Positions 1 to 32,283 of a stretch of DNA of 64,000 bases are shown piece after piece. The stretch is taken from NCBI GenBank assembly GCA_030248065.1, contig JASAMV010003192.1, positions 28,866 through 92,865 on the forward strand. The letters run 5' to 3'. Within the stretch, counting starts at the first letter, position 1. Every line of letters begins with the position of its first letter. The notes beneath the pieces are model-generated. The model had not been told where the DNA came from. It saw only the letters and a program-made list of their open reading frames with translations, and did not search any database. The translations under genes and the position numbers were made by a program. This DNA is from Rhynchonema sp. JSB1_4. Lineage: Eukaryota > Nematoda > Chromadorea > Monhysterida > Xyalidae.

Positions 1-3000
1 CCCTGTTCATAAAACACGCGTTCAATTTGGCAATGTGTCACTTGAGCACACAACAGTTCGAGTTCGCCCTCCCTGAACACATGATAATATCGCAAATGTC
101 GTTCGGCAGCAGCAACCGCATTCTGTGATGCTTCATTGGCCTGCTTTTTGTTCGGTTTTGTTGTCCAAGGCACAAACAGGTCCTGTTGCGTGAATGGGGT
201 CTGATTGGTGTGCACTGATAGTAGTGTTGCATCAGACTGACACGTCACGCTGCTCGCACCGGGCTCAGACTGGGAACTGTCGACTTGACCGGACTGAGAC
301 CGGCAGCTGCCGCCCCATTTGAGATACTCGGACGGTTGATTGTCACGTGACTGTTCGAATGCCCAGACGGTGACCATCGCACGACCTCCTGGTCTAAGCA
401 CGTCCAGCAGTTGTTGGATGGCGGCGATGCGACGCTGCTGAGACAGTGAGTTGGTGGGTTTTTATAATGCAGGTGAAACATCAAATTGTCGGGGACAGCA
501 GACGTCAGTTATCGGTCCACCATTATCAACTGTTTTTTTGGTGACTGGCGACCATAAGAACCTGTATACCAAACCACCCTTTACAAAAGAAGATCGAAAT
601 CCCGCCACCAAGAACGCACAGAGCTGTGCAGTTCAGTGCCAGGGTACAATTGGTCAGGAAATGACTGTCCAGTTCACACTTTAGCTGTTCGCCTTCAAAA
701 GGGTGAATATTCTTTAATACGATCGATAACCCCAGAGGTCCATATCCGATTATGTCACTGGTCGAAACTCACGAAATCGCGCCACCGGGGCGGGGCGGTT
801 GCGAGTAAATATCCTTCTACTCCCAAAATGGCGGTTGCGCAACGCCACCGATGGCGCTTTCGGAATTTGGGTCATTATAAAGGCAGCACGGAAATGAATC
901 TATTCAACAACCAACGAATTGGTGGTGTTCTCACCTCCGTGGCCATGTGATGAACGACAGCCACCGAAATGGCCGCATCGAATCGGCCATTAGCAAACGG
1001 AATGTGCAAACAATCACCGATGGCCACGTGACACGATTTGGATGCAACGATCGTGCACAGACATGCACACATGTCAAAACCGATCTGTGATCGATTTTGG
1101 AGGTTTTTTTAGGCTGGGCGGTACTGATTGCGAGAAAAAGTGGTTTGAAGGAAATGTCCGGGCACAAACACAACAAAGCAAGGTCAAACGTTCGACACTT
1201 GGCGCAACGTATCGCTGAATAGAAGTGCTTCACCATATGAGATCGAGACAATCTCAAACGCCGACAATGCTGATTCGCGCGCTGTTCACCTTGAACCTCA
1301 GAGAAAATTAGCCCAGAAACTCCAACTTCAATGTACCTTGACAACATGCCTGGTCGATTCAGGCAACAGATACTTTCCATTTCCACAGCCAGCATCGAGC
1401 AGACACGAGCCAGATGGCAGTGTGTCAATGAATGCAGCGATGCCACGCCACCGCGAGTGGCGCGTCTCGTCGAAATGCGGCGCGATGCGTTCGTACACCT
1501 GTGTGCGCAGTTGGGGGGGGGGGAATATTAGTGCCCTGCGTGCAAACATAGTGTGATTTCTGCTGCAAAGCGTTCACTTGTGCGCTTCCACACCTGTTTT
1601 CACGGACCGGCGGTGCACCAGGTCATCGTCACGGCGAATTTATTAGATGCCCATGCGTGACCCTAAAAGTACAAAAGAACTCCACAATCACGGCAAGCAA
1701 TTCATTGAAACAACAGCCAGCCAGTCCAGTTAACCTGATTGACAAAGGCGCGTTCCAGCTGCAGACCATCAACGTCAGTCTGTGGCACACGATACATTGG
1801 CTGATCGGGTGTACGGTTGTGGTCACAGTGCGTGGGGAATTCTGCGTAATGTTTCATGCTTTTACGTGATGTAAACTCAAGGATCATGTTATGTTCCAAG
1901 GTATCAATAGAGTAATTGGTACCGCGCACATCAGTACTTTTAAAAACTTCTAATCTAACCATTTCCCCACTCGAATCTTGGACGAGTGCCCGTTTTTATA
2001 GCGTCTTCTAATATAACGAAAGAGACGTTTTTATGGTGAAGAACTTTGAACGGTTTTGCATCATACTGTCATTCCAAATTTGCCTTTAAACCACTGAATA
2101 TTGAGTATTTCCTCATTTCAAACGAAATTGATAGTTCGACATTACGACACTACAATTAGGGCTGTAGGCCGTTGTCGCAACAGATAGACGCAGACGTGCT
2201 GCCACGGTGCAGCAGGCCATCAACGGTGCAAACATCCAATCACAACAGCCAGCCACCAACCACAAACACACGGTTCGCGTCTGACGGCACGAAATGTGAA
2301 TGAACAGCGCAGTGAACGAGGCAACAATCGGCCGGACATCGGATGACAGTCGTGCTTTCGTGCCGCGATACTGAAAGGGTAATTGTCGGTAAAGGGTACG
2401 TAATCGTCGTGGCTGAGATCGTCGGTGCGTTATTTTCGGCTCGTAGTAATGTCGTCAAATCATGTCGTCGCATCTGGTCGTCAAATGACATGTATTATTT
2501 TCGCGTTTATTTGGGGCTATTTGGGGTATTATTGCTTTTTTGACGACAAAACTACTAGCCTTCTGCCATTTCTGATAGCAAGGCACATTGTGACATAGTT
2601 CGGATTATATTAATGTCGTCAACTCTGCGCGCACCCGTGCATCCACGCGTAACGCGCCGGCCCGGTCATCACAGTGAGACTGCGTCGAGGCAACCACACT
2701 GGCACACACGTGCTCTTGTCGTCTGCGGCACGGAAGTCCATCACAACCTGTGTCAATATATAGCAGATATAGGCAAACTACGCCAACGCGAGCCCGATTT
2801 CGAAGGTGGTGTGTATTCAAAACGAATAGAAAGAGAAAATCATCATCCTCCACTTTGTATTCTTCAACGTGTAACATTTCCCAAATCAGCAGCCACGTCA
2901 GAATGTTTCGCCATTCTGACAGCTGCGAAATCCAGCTCATGTTGCTGTGGTTGGCCCATACATATCTCCAAACACTGTAACATTTGACGTCAGCGTTCGA

Positions 3001-5421
3001 TCAAGCTGTTCAACCCTCAGAGCGGAATATGTTCCTCTCGTCTAAGCATGTTCACAAAAAATTCCTAAAATGAAAATAAACACCGAAAACCAATCGAACA
3101 TCCGACAGCAGACTGAGCGAGACAATGGCGTCTTCAAAGGCCGAATGCGTGTCGACGTGACTGGGAATGCCTGAAATGGCAAGCTGGCTGATGTTTCACA
3201 CTCTTCGTTTACATGGTTAGACATCAACACTGTGAACGTTCAGCTCCGCACCAAACGTACGCTTCCACGACAGGATTCGAACCTGCTGTCTTTCACAGAC
3301 GTGAGACATTCAACCAACAGAGCCACTGACCCACCTTGACCGGGTTCATACACATTGACGGTCAACTGATCGGGCGTGTGTGTCAGTGACGTTTCACACA
3401 TAATTCTATCGATAATTCTGAGCGCGAAGTCAGGTATGGCTGGTGGGTGTGGTGGATTGAGTGCCACATGACCGGTGGCGTAGTCGAATTGGTAACCGAA
3501 ATGGTGCACTAGACGATTCTTGAGATGACTGCCTGAAAGTACGACTGTGCTGAAAACCGCATGGATTGAATGGAACGCTCAAAATATCGTGATTGAATAT
3601 CTTTATTTGTGCTTTACTACCACGTAGTTGTGTGCCATTCCCAATTTTCACTCATAAAGCAAGTATAATGTATTTTGGTAAAGTTCACGCTACCACTATC
3701 ACTATAGTTCATCATGTTTCTCGGGTGCGATTCACAGACTTTACGACGTCACTAATGAGCAGTCTGGGGTGATATTTTTGAAACGGTGTAAAGGTCAGTT
3801 GGGTGTAAAGGTCGGTGGAAAGCTCGGTCGACAGCTCAGTGTGATAGACCTCGGTGTAAACTTGAAACATTCCACGTTAATAATAGGCAATGTTTGACGT
3901 TTACACCGAGCTACGCCGACCGAGCTTTCGACCGAACTTTACGCCGACCTTTACGCCCAACTGACCTTTACACCGTTTCGAAAATTCCACCCTAGTAGTC
4001 ATTTTATTTGCATGGGGAACTACTGCACTGCAACTTATAACTCCAGGTTGAAAAACGATTATTTACATAGGGCCCGAACAATGTCGTTTGTCTTCTTTCA
4101 CAGATCTGGTTGGGATTTTCGCAGTCCCCTTTGCCTCCTTTCAGCCATCCAAACAAATTCATTACCAACCATCGCTGACCGTACTTGGACTGGGCAAGTT
4201 CTGCACAAAATTCCACAGTATTTGCTCGGTGTCCGTGTCGATGAAATTCTCAATAATGTTCAGTCCGGGAACGTGTGTCGGCCTCGAGTCCGTTGATGTT
4301 TCATGCACTGATTTGGGCACTACAACAACAAGAATCAAACAATTAGCGGCATCAAACTTGGTGGTCGGATCGGACTAGATGACATCTGCCTTTAGGTCGC
4401 GTGGCTATTTTGCATGGAGAAGATTCAAAATTAACAGATGCCACTCATTTCGACCGGCACAAAAGTTGCTCGCCAACGAAGCCAGGAGAAACAACTTTTA
4501 CGCTGGTCGAACTGAGTGGCCTGAATTCAACAAAGTTACTTGAACAAGGCAGACCAACAGGTGTGATGCCGATACCGTCCTACCGAGTCAGCCATATTAA
4601 AAGGTAGATACAGCATAAAATTGCAAATGAATCGAAACAACCCGAGAAAGAAAATCAAAAAACTCAACCAACGTTGTTTGACGTGCGATAAATAGAAGAC
4701 AACCGTTTGCACAGCCACTTGTGTCGGATGTTGACCCTGCAGTGTTGCCAGTGCACGGGACGCGCTCTGCGCACTGTCGAACGTGACGAACACGTAGCTG
4801 AAAGGACAGACATTAATTAGGCCGTATGGCCGGACAGAAGAGCGACGGCAAAACAGCGATTTAAAAAAATATCAGCAACCTCGGACATCAGGATGTTTGT
4901 TTGCGGAAGTGTGGGGCCAAACTTACGGCAAAAGTATCCAACATCATCGGTACCTAATGACAAAAGAACATCCGTTCCCTCATTTCTTCGTGCACATGGC
5001 TCAATAAGCAGGTATGATCTTGACAACGAAAAGATGGACACGAACGGTTTTGACTTGGGGAATACATGAATGGCCAGCACGGTGCCAAATGCGTTGAACA
5101 CAGACTCCAACTCCGCCCACTGCACACCACAGACAGCGCCGGCATTCGCCACGTAGAGAATCTAGGAAAGATGTTATCGTTTGGGAGACAGATTACGACA
5201 TGCTTGGTGACAGCATTCGGCTCCAGGAATATTGTCAGAGCATAGATTATACATCATCAGCAGTGTAACATCGTACGCACTAAATGTGCCAAACGGAACA
5301 TTTCCTGCTGCACGCACCCACCTACCGGTGTTGGTTCATTCGATATCTCAACCTCTGGTTCGTGTCGCTTCAGTAATGCAATCGAACGCTGAATTTTGCG
5401 TGACAATTTCTGCGCCGCCAT
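1..5421 (-). CDS. ALKBH8: ALKBH8: tRNA wobble-uridine methyltransferase / AlkB-type dioxygenase (3' end beyond window)
   Basis: Family role: carboxymethyluridine methylation and hydroxylation of tRNA wobble uridines. Twelve exons read on the minus strand: 5421-5326, 5161-5046, 4797-4673, 4307-4170, 3532-3335, 3170-3100, 2747-2635, 2370-2261, 1841-1735, 1498-1337, 1084-935, 437-1; all but the 4797/4307 boundaries join in frame with GT-AG. Domain order matches the animal protein: RRM ([12 protein letters not shown] ... [12 protein letters not shown]), AlkB ([24 protein letters not shown], iron ligands in [11 protein letters not shown] and in YAWMHGI, then [14 protein letters not shown]), and a class I methyltransferase (motif [38 protein letters not shown], near-terminal [13 protein letters not shown]). 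607 residues are present and only the last few are missing. The start MAAQKLSRK is the first ATG after an AG 3 bases upstream. Introns carry several short mobile elements. Identity very sure; splice borders of exons 3/4 less so. Confidence 0.95.
3171..3334 (-). repeat. tRNA-like (SINE-like) sequence occupying one ALKBH8 intron
   Basis: The 164-base intron between the AlkB exons 3532-3335 and 3170-3100 begins with GTGGGTCAGTGGCTCTGTTG. This resembles a pol III A box (TGGCTCTGTTGG), and about 40 bases later there is a perfect B box GGTTCGAATCC. The A-box region starts 7 bases after the 5' splice site. The last 30 bases carry TGAAACATCA followed by CAGCCAGC before TTTCAG. The anticodon arm does not fold into a 7-base loop, so I do not call a functional tRNA. 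Either a SINE landed in an old intron or the intron itself derives from it. Confidence 0.6.
3764..3995. mobile_element. 232-bp foldback element with internal GTAAAGGTCGG repeats
   Basis: Inverted ends: left CTGGGGTGATATTTTTGAAA, right complement CTAGGGTGGAATTTTCGAAA. Just inside each end the word GTAAAGGTC(A/G)G is repeated two to three times, followed by AAGCTCGGTCG-type words. It lies in an ALKBH8 intron. A related left end (GGGTGATATTTTCGAAAC) appears at about 37140. No clear target duplication. Confidence 0.6.
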
Positions 5422-5555
5422 TTTGCCTGATTTTGAAAGGGGAACGTGAAAAGTGAACAAAGGCTCAATTCTGCTGCACCGTGTTAAAAAGGTACTGCAC
5501 CGATAAACACGGTATGGCTCTGTGAAAATAAGCAAATTCAATTGACTCCGTTTAA

Positions 5556-5561
5556 TTTATT
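5556..5561 (-). promoter_or_regulatory. Candidate TAF1 poly(A) signal
   Basis: AATAAA on the minus strand, about 440 nt downstream of the TAF1 stop and 135 bp upstream of the ALKBH8 start codon. Position fits the 3' end of TAF1; motif only. Confidence 0.4.
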
Positions 5562-5999
5562 TCTGTGCACAAAAACGAAAAGATCACAGTCTAACAGGGC
5601 CGAACACACAAACAACAACAACGACAATAATAAAACTCCTTTTTGTCAACCAAAAGCCTGTTTAACAACAGAGTGCACCTTGGCTAAACCCGTTACGCAA
5701 ACAAGTACAGTACATAATAATAATAAACAGGTGTAAAACGTTAGCACAGTGAAATTACTACGATCATGGTATAAAAACAACGCACTAATACGATAGAAAA
5801 CACAGCCATGCCCATGATTGCCATCATATAGTCATTAAAGTACATTACAGTATGCCCTCTTTACAGTTAATTAGTTGGAACCATAAATTTTCGTTCGCAA
5901 AGTTTGGGAACGAAACTATCGTTCATATAAAGACTGTATGACCATACATGCCAGCTTAACAGATGTGATGTTTCCCGCCAGCTATATATAAATATCCAT

Positions 6000-27108
<21,109 letters not shown>

Positions 27109-27260
27109 TGTTTACTTATTTTCTTCCTTTCCTGTCATGAGCCAGGCCAAACGATTTGTTATTCTTGTTTCTTGGCGATCCAGACACTTTCTTGGTTATT
27201 ATTACCCAATAAGGGTCGCACGTGCACGTGCGTTTCAGGACTGAAAATACGTTCTCTTAA

Positions 27261-29007
27261 AGGGTCTCCGCCATATATATGCGACCGAAACCAATCTCAA
27301 TGAGACTTGGCACCGTAAGTGGGTTTGGTCGAAAACACTCACCGCCAAGAAAATTTTTCCCCATATCAGCTCCCTGTCTGAGCCTGGAGGGCTAAAAGGT
27401 AAAAAATTTTGACCCTACCTCAGCACCTTAAAATTAAAATATCGATCTGTTTCGCATATTCTTTGTGTGCAGTTTGTTCACAAATTTTTCATAAACGCCT
27501 TGGGTCTAATTTAGAACTATATTCACTTTTTTGGCACTACCACAGCTCGCGCTATTTTTCCAAAACCACGGAAATTTTCGAAAAAAAATTTTCCGTTGTA
27601 TTTTCCGGTCACATAGAAAGCGCACAGAGCTTTTATATAAAGTAGGCAAGAAAGCCCGTATATCATGCTATTCAGGCGATCAATGACTAATTTTCCACCG
27701 CTGATAAGTTTCGACAAAAGCTCGCTCAACTGTGGTGAACCTCAACGTTTTTTGCCATTTTCTGTGGATCCCAAGCACACTTCTATCTCATATTTTCCTA
27801 TTTTAGTAACAATGTACCGAGGTGATATATGGCACGCTAGATAGTAAAAATATAATTGTTGTTAATTATGTGCAAATCTAGGTTGGTCCAGCTGCATCCT
27901 TGGAGGTACGAGCAATAAATGAATTTTACACAAAATTCATAATTTTAGCAAATTTTCACTTCCGTCATATTTTTAGCCTATCTACAGTTGGGTAGGAATT
28001 GTGGCTTTTGCTGTCCGATGAAGCCCAAACGTTATTGTTGTTTATCGATCAAAATTCAAAATTATAGCTCTAACGTATCTTGAGAAAAATCGTGTTAATT
28101 GAGGTCCATGCGTTGGACTTGGAACTACAACCGGGCTTACAACAGGACCAGCGTCTGCGGTGCCTTCACTTAACATGATTTTTCTCAGGATACGTTAGAA
28201 CTAGAATTTTGGATTTTGATCGATAAACAACAACAACGTTGGGGCTTCATCGGACAGCAAAGGCCACAAATCCGTCACAAATGTAGGTAGGCTAAAAATA
28301 TGACGGAAGCGAAAATTAGCTAAAATTATGAATTTTGTGTAAAACTCATTTATTGCTCGTACCTCCAAGGATGCAGCTGGACCAACCTAGATTTGCACAT
28401 AATTAACAACAATTATATTTTTACTATCTAGCGTGCCATATATCACCTCGGTACATTGTTACTAAAATAGGAAAATATGAGATAGAAGTGTGCTTGGGAT
28501 CCACAGAAAATGGCAAAAAAGTTGAGGTTCACCACAGTTGAGCGAGCTTTTGTCGAAACTTATCAGCGGTGGAAAATTAGTCATTGATCGCCTGAATAGC
28601 ATGATATACGGGCTTTCTTGCCTACTTTATATAAAAGCTCTGTGTGCTTTCTATGTGACCGGAAAATACAACGGAAAATTTTTTTTCGAAAATTTCCGTG
28701 GTTTTGGCAAAATAGCGCGAGCTGTGGTAGTGCCAAAAAAGTGAATATGGTTCTAAATTAGACCCAAGGCGTTTATGAAAAATTTGTGAACAAAGTGCAC
28801 ACAAAGAATATGCGAAACAGATCGATATTTTAATTTCAAGGTGCTGAGGTAGGGTCGAAATTTTTTTACCTTTTAGCCCTCCTGGCTCAGACAGGGAGCT
28901 GATATGGGGAAAAATTTTCTTGGCCGTGAGTGTTTTGGACCAAGCCCACTTACGGTGCCAAGTTTCATTGAGATTGGTTTCGGTCGCGTATATATGGCGG
29001 AGCCCCT
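27261..29007. mobile_element. 1.75-kb palindromic foldback transposon with TTAA flanks
   Basis: The left half (27261 to about 28130) is repeated inverted as the right half, so the two arms encode the same chance 68-residue frame on opposite strands (27523-27729 and 28538-28744). Flanks are TTAA on both sides (27257-27260 and 29008-29011), with tips AGGG...CCCT. TTAA duplication is the hallmark of piggyBac-type transposition, but no transposase frame is present, so it would be non-autonomous. A shorter copy lies at 48688-49752. Confidence 0.9.
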
Positions 29008-29180
29008 TTAAATTGTTTTGGTTATACTGGCAGATGAAAGAAAACGTTCTTGACGACAAAAACGAGTCCATCCGGGACGTGAAAAAACCGAAACAACCTC
29101 AGCCTCCGGGAAACATCGGTCTTTTTGCGAAATTTTCCAATTTTTGACAGAAAGAAGTTGGCAATAATTTGTATTCAGAA

Positions 29181-29921
29181 CAGAGGTCGCAATCGGGCCG
29201 GGCCGCGATCTTGGGCTTTTAGTTCGGGCCGGGCCGGAGATTTGGAGGATCGGGCCTTGCCGGGCCGGGGAAGCTTCTGAATCTGAAGTGACTTATTTTA
29301 CAGAAAGAATAGTAATTTTTTGTCAAAAACACTAAAATTTCTGACGGATTCAGCAAGTGAGTGATCAGTACTTGTCTAGCCAGTGTAGTTCCTGGGGGGA
29401 TTGGGACCCCCCCTAAGGTACACTAATTTCCCCGACCAAGGTACACTAGTACACTAATTTCCCCAATTTTTGCCTAAAATGGCCATTTGGCCAAAATGGG
29501 CATTTTTAGGCCTAAAATGTGTGATTTTCAGGTCAATGTGCTCAAAAGTCGCCAAAATACCCTTTTTATGAAGAATTTTTTCCAAAAAGGGGTAAAAATA
29601 GGTCAAATTTTCTACCTCAAAAAGTGACTTTTTCCTGATTTTGGGTCTTCCCCCCCGGGGAGGTACACTAATTTCGACTCCGAAAAAGTAGGGAGGTACA
29701 CTAATTTCCCCGCCGGACCAGGAACTACACTGTGTCTAGCTGACAACTTTTTTTATTGAAAGCAGTCATTTTTTCACCAAAAAGAAGGTACAGAAAAATC
29801 GCTAAAATTATGACAAAAATCGGGTAAAATCTGACCCAAACAATTCGGCTCGCGTCGGGCCGAGCTTTTGCCACCTCGGGCTGGGCCGGGCTGGCCAAAC
29901 TCGGCCCGATTGCGACCTCTG
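29181..29921. mobile_element. hAT-type MITE, GGGCCGGGCC family (host of a nested copy)
   Basis: Ends CAGAGGTCGCAATCGGGCC and its complement, flanked by ATTCAGAA and CTTCAGAA (7 of 8). CGGGCCGGGCC words recur inside both ends. Interrupted by the element at 29381-29732. A fragment of the same family is at about 36825-36865. Confidence 0.85.
29381..29732. mobile_element. hAT-type MITE, GGTACACTAATTTCCCC family, nested
   Basis: Ends CAGTGTAGTTCCTGG / CCAGGAACTACACTG with a perfect 8-bp duplication TGTCTAGC. The phrase GGTACACTAATTTCCCC occurs two or more times inside each end around the shared core (AAAATGGGCATTTTTAGG ... AAAAAGTGACTTTTT). Confidence 0.95.
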
Positions 29922-30298
29922 CTTCAGAACAACTTTGGTCAAGCGCGAAAACGGACGTAAAGCTTTGCCAACGTGGCTTGTTTTAACGCAGTGGTGTCGT
30001 TGGGAAATCAAAAAGTCAGGATACCGGATACCCAAAATCCAAAATTTTCGGATACCGGATCGGAGCATTTTAGAGGTAAAAATAGGCAATTTTTACGGTT
30101 TTCGGAAAAATTTTAGGGTAGGATACGCCTGGACAGAAAGTCAGGATACCGGATACCCCTGGGTGAAAAAATCAAGATACCGGACACAAGGGGGGTAACC
30201 CCCTTCCCCCCACGATTGGCTATTTCTTCAACCTATCCAAGGCTGATCCTCCGCTCCGCACTTTCGAGGTTTCAGAGTTTTGAGGCTGTTTGTTGTGT

Positions 30299-30364
30299 TA
30301 AGCCTAATCCAAAGCCTAAGTTTAAGCCTAAGCCTAAGCCCAAGTCTAAGCCTAAGCCTAAGCC
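30299..30364 (-). repeat. Interstitial TTAGGC-type hexamer array
   Basis: About eleven imperfect GCCTAA units on the plus strand, i.e. TTAGGC on the minus strand, ending 50 bases from the tRNA-like sequence at 30402. TTAGGC is the telomere repeat of nematodes; here the array could equally be the tail of a SINE. Confidence 0.7.
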
Positions 30365-30416
30365 AAAAAATTTAAAAAAAACGAAAATTGTTTTTTTTCG
30401 CTATCGGGAGTCGAAC

Positions 30417-31103
30417 CAGTGTAGTTCCTGGGGGGGAGGGGGGTCCCCCCCCCTAAGGTACACTAACCGCCGCGACCAAGGTACACTAGTACACTAACCG
30501 CGGCGCCAGGTACACTAACCGCCTCAATTTTTGCCTGAAATAGGCAATTTTAGGCCTAAAATGGGCATTTTTAGGTCTAAAATGGGTGATTTTTAGGTCG
30601 ATGTTGTCAAAAGTCGCCAAAATACCCTTTTTATGGAGAATTTTTTCCAAAAAGGGCCAAAAATCGGTCAAATTTTCTACCTCAAAAAGTGACTTTTTCG
30701 TGAATTTGGGTCTTCCCCCCCCCCTACCGCCCCAGGGAGGTACACTAACCGCCGCACGGAAAAAAGGGGTAGGTATGGGCAATCCATCGGCTCATGGCAC
30801 TTTTTGTACACACAGCGCATGCAGCAGCACACGGCCGCACACGCCTATTTCTAAACAAAATGTACACTTTGAGCGAGTGTCATACTTTGATGACCGCTTT
30901 TTAATTTATCCGGTTTTCATTTGCTGCTTGCCATAACACTTTTCTGCACAGTTGCAAAATTTGGGGATGTTTCAACGGATAACTGCAGAGAATAGATGCA
31001 TTCATTGACGGCAGTAATGCAGCATGCAGCCTGTGTGTGCGAGTGCCATGAGCTGGTGGATTGCCTATACACTAACCGCCGCGCCGGACCAGGAACTACA
31101 CTG
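30417..31103. mobile_element. hAT-type MITE, GGTACACTAACCGCCGCG family, copy 1
   Basis: Ends CAGTGTAGTTCCTGG / CCAGGAACTACACTG with perfect 8-bp duplication AGTCGAAC. The phrase GGTACACTAACCGCCGCG is repeated at both ends around the shared core. Enlarged by a nested TA-type element at 30776-31067. Confidence 0.95.
30776..31067. mobile_element. TA-flanked MITE (TGGGCAATCC ends), copy 1
   Basis: Inverted ends TGGGCAATCCATCGGCTCAT and TAGGCAATCCACCAGCTCAT (complement), flanked by TA. The uninterrupted sister sequence at about 33528-33545 shows the empty site, so the duplication of TA is visible directly. TA duplication suggests a Tc1/mariner-type mechanism. Other copies lie at about 56363-56645 and, with diverged ends, 42751-42975. 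Confidence 0.85.
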
Positions 31104-31339
31104 AGTCGAACCCCCGACCTCTGGTGTTGCAAGCTAAAGCTCTGCCGCTGGGCCAACCTACCGACACAGCCACAGCGCTGAAAGGTACAATACAATCCTA
31201 ATGCGCGCGCAGTGTTACACAATACGGTGTCTGCTTGCTGAAACAGGCAAGCTGCGTGTGTTTGTGTTGGCAGCACAGCACACAACAAGAAACTTGGATG
31301 GTGTGAAGAAATAGTCGTAAATCTTCCCCCCCCCAACGA

Positions 31340-32130
31340 CTAGGGTTAGAGAGATGTCGGGTGTCGGGTGCCTCCAGGTGTCGGGTGCCTCCAAAACCCG
31401 ACACCCGACAGCCGACACCCGACACTTACGGTTCAAAACATCAGTTTTGCCGAGAAAAGAATTTTGAGAGAAAATTTTCTTCGAACCAAATGTTTCCGAA
31501 GACGCAGAATGTGTCATTTTGGTGTTTATTTTCTGTGTAAATACTTGAATTCAGTCACTTGATCCAAAGAATTGCACTAATAGTGCGAAGGAGCAAAAAG
31601 TTGCCTGTTTTTTGTCCAAAAACAGGTGTCGGGTGTCGGGTTTTTTTCAAAAACTAGATGTCGGGTGTAGGGTTAGAGAGATGTCGGGTGTCGGGTGCCA
31701 AAAAAGTGTAGGTGTCGGGTGTCGGGTGCCTCCAGGTGTCGGGTTTTTTGGGACCCGACAGCCGACACCCGACACTTACGGTTCAAAACATCAGTTTTGC
31801 CGAGAAAAGAATTTTGAGAGAAAATTTTCTTCGAACCAAATGTTTCCGAAGACGCAGAATGTGCCATTTTGGTGTTTATTTTCTGTGAAAATACTTGAAT
31901 TCAGTCACTTGATCCAAAGAATTGCACTAATAGTGCGAAGGAGCAAAAAGTTGCCTGTTTTTTGTCCAAAAACAGGTGTCGGGTGTCGGGTTTTTTTCAA
32001 AAACTAGATGTCGGGTGTCGGTTTTTTTGGAACTGTCGGGTGTCGGGTGTCGGCTTTTTTTTTCTCAAATGTCGGGTGTCGGGTATTTTCAGATGTCGGG
32101 TGTCGTCTGTTGGGTGTCGGGTACCCCCCC
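31340..32130. repeat. TGTCGGGTGTCGGGTGCC minisatellite with a 350-bp tandem duplication
   Basis: Words TGTCGGGTGTCGGG alternate with an A/T-rich spacer (CAGTTTTGCCGAGAAAAGAA...). The spacer block starting at 31411 is repeated at 31761. A diverged, inverted relative is at 58560-58925. Confidence 0.8.
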
Positions 32131-32283
32131 CCCCCCGACCTCTAACCCTACCAACGACACCACTGTTTCAACGATTTTAGTCAGTGACCAGACCGTGAGC
32201 AGTCACAAGTATAGTTGCAGGTGGAAAAAACCCGTTTTTTCCTGAAAAAAACGAAAAAAACACGTTTTTTTTCAGAGGCAGTG

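Larger units (their letters stand above)
30402..31175 (-). repeat. tRNA-like sequence split by a hAT-type insertion
   Basis: Reading the minus strand from about 31175: an A-box-like TGGCCCAGCGGCAGAGC, then GGTTCGAC at the insertion edge. The B box GGTTCGACTCC is completed on the far side of the insertion by the duplicated AGTCGAAC, followed by T runs. The T stem and anticodon stem do not pair properly, so this is a tRNA pseudogene or SINE head, not a working tRNA. Confidence 0.5.
29989..32165. mobile_element. Compound hAT-type region, CAGTGGTGTCG ends
   Basis: Ends CAGTGGTGTCGTTGG and CCAACGACACCACTG 2.18 kb apart, flanked by TTTTAACG and TTTCAACG (7 of 8). The left part carries GGATACCGGATACCC words, the right part ATGTCGGGTGTCGGG words, and a separate element (30417-31103) lies between. 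The two ends may belong to one filled element or to two elements. Confidence 0.55.

Noticed and set aside
3270..3334. Functional tRNA gene on the minus strand
   Set aside because: A and B boxes are present but the anticodon stem-loop and acceptor stem do not form; better described as a tRNA-like repeat filling an intron.
27523..28744. Identical 68-residue frames MSELLSKLISGG on opposite strands
   Set aside because: They are the mirrored arms of a non-coding palindromic element, and the frame is not conserved as protein in the third copy.
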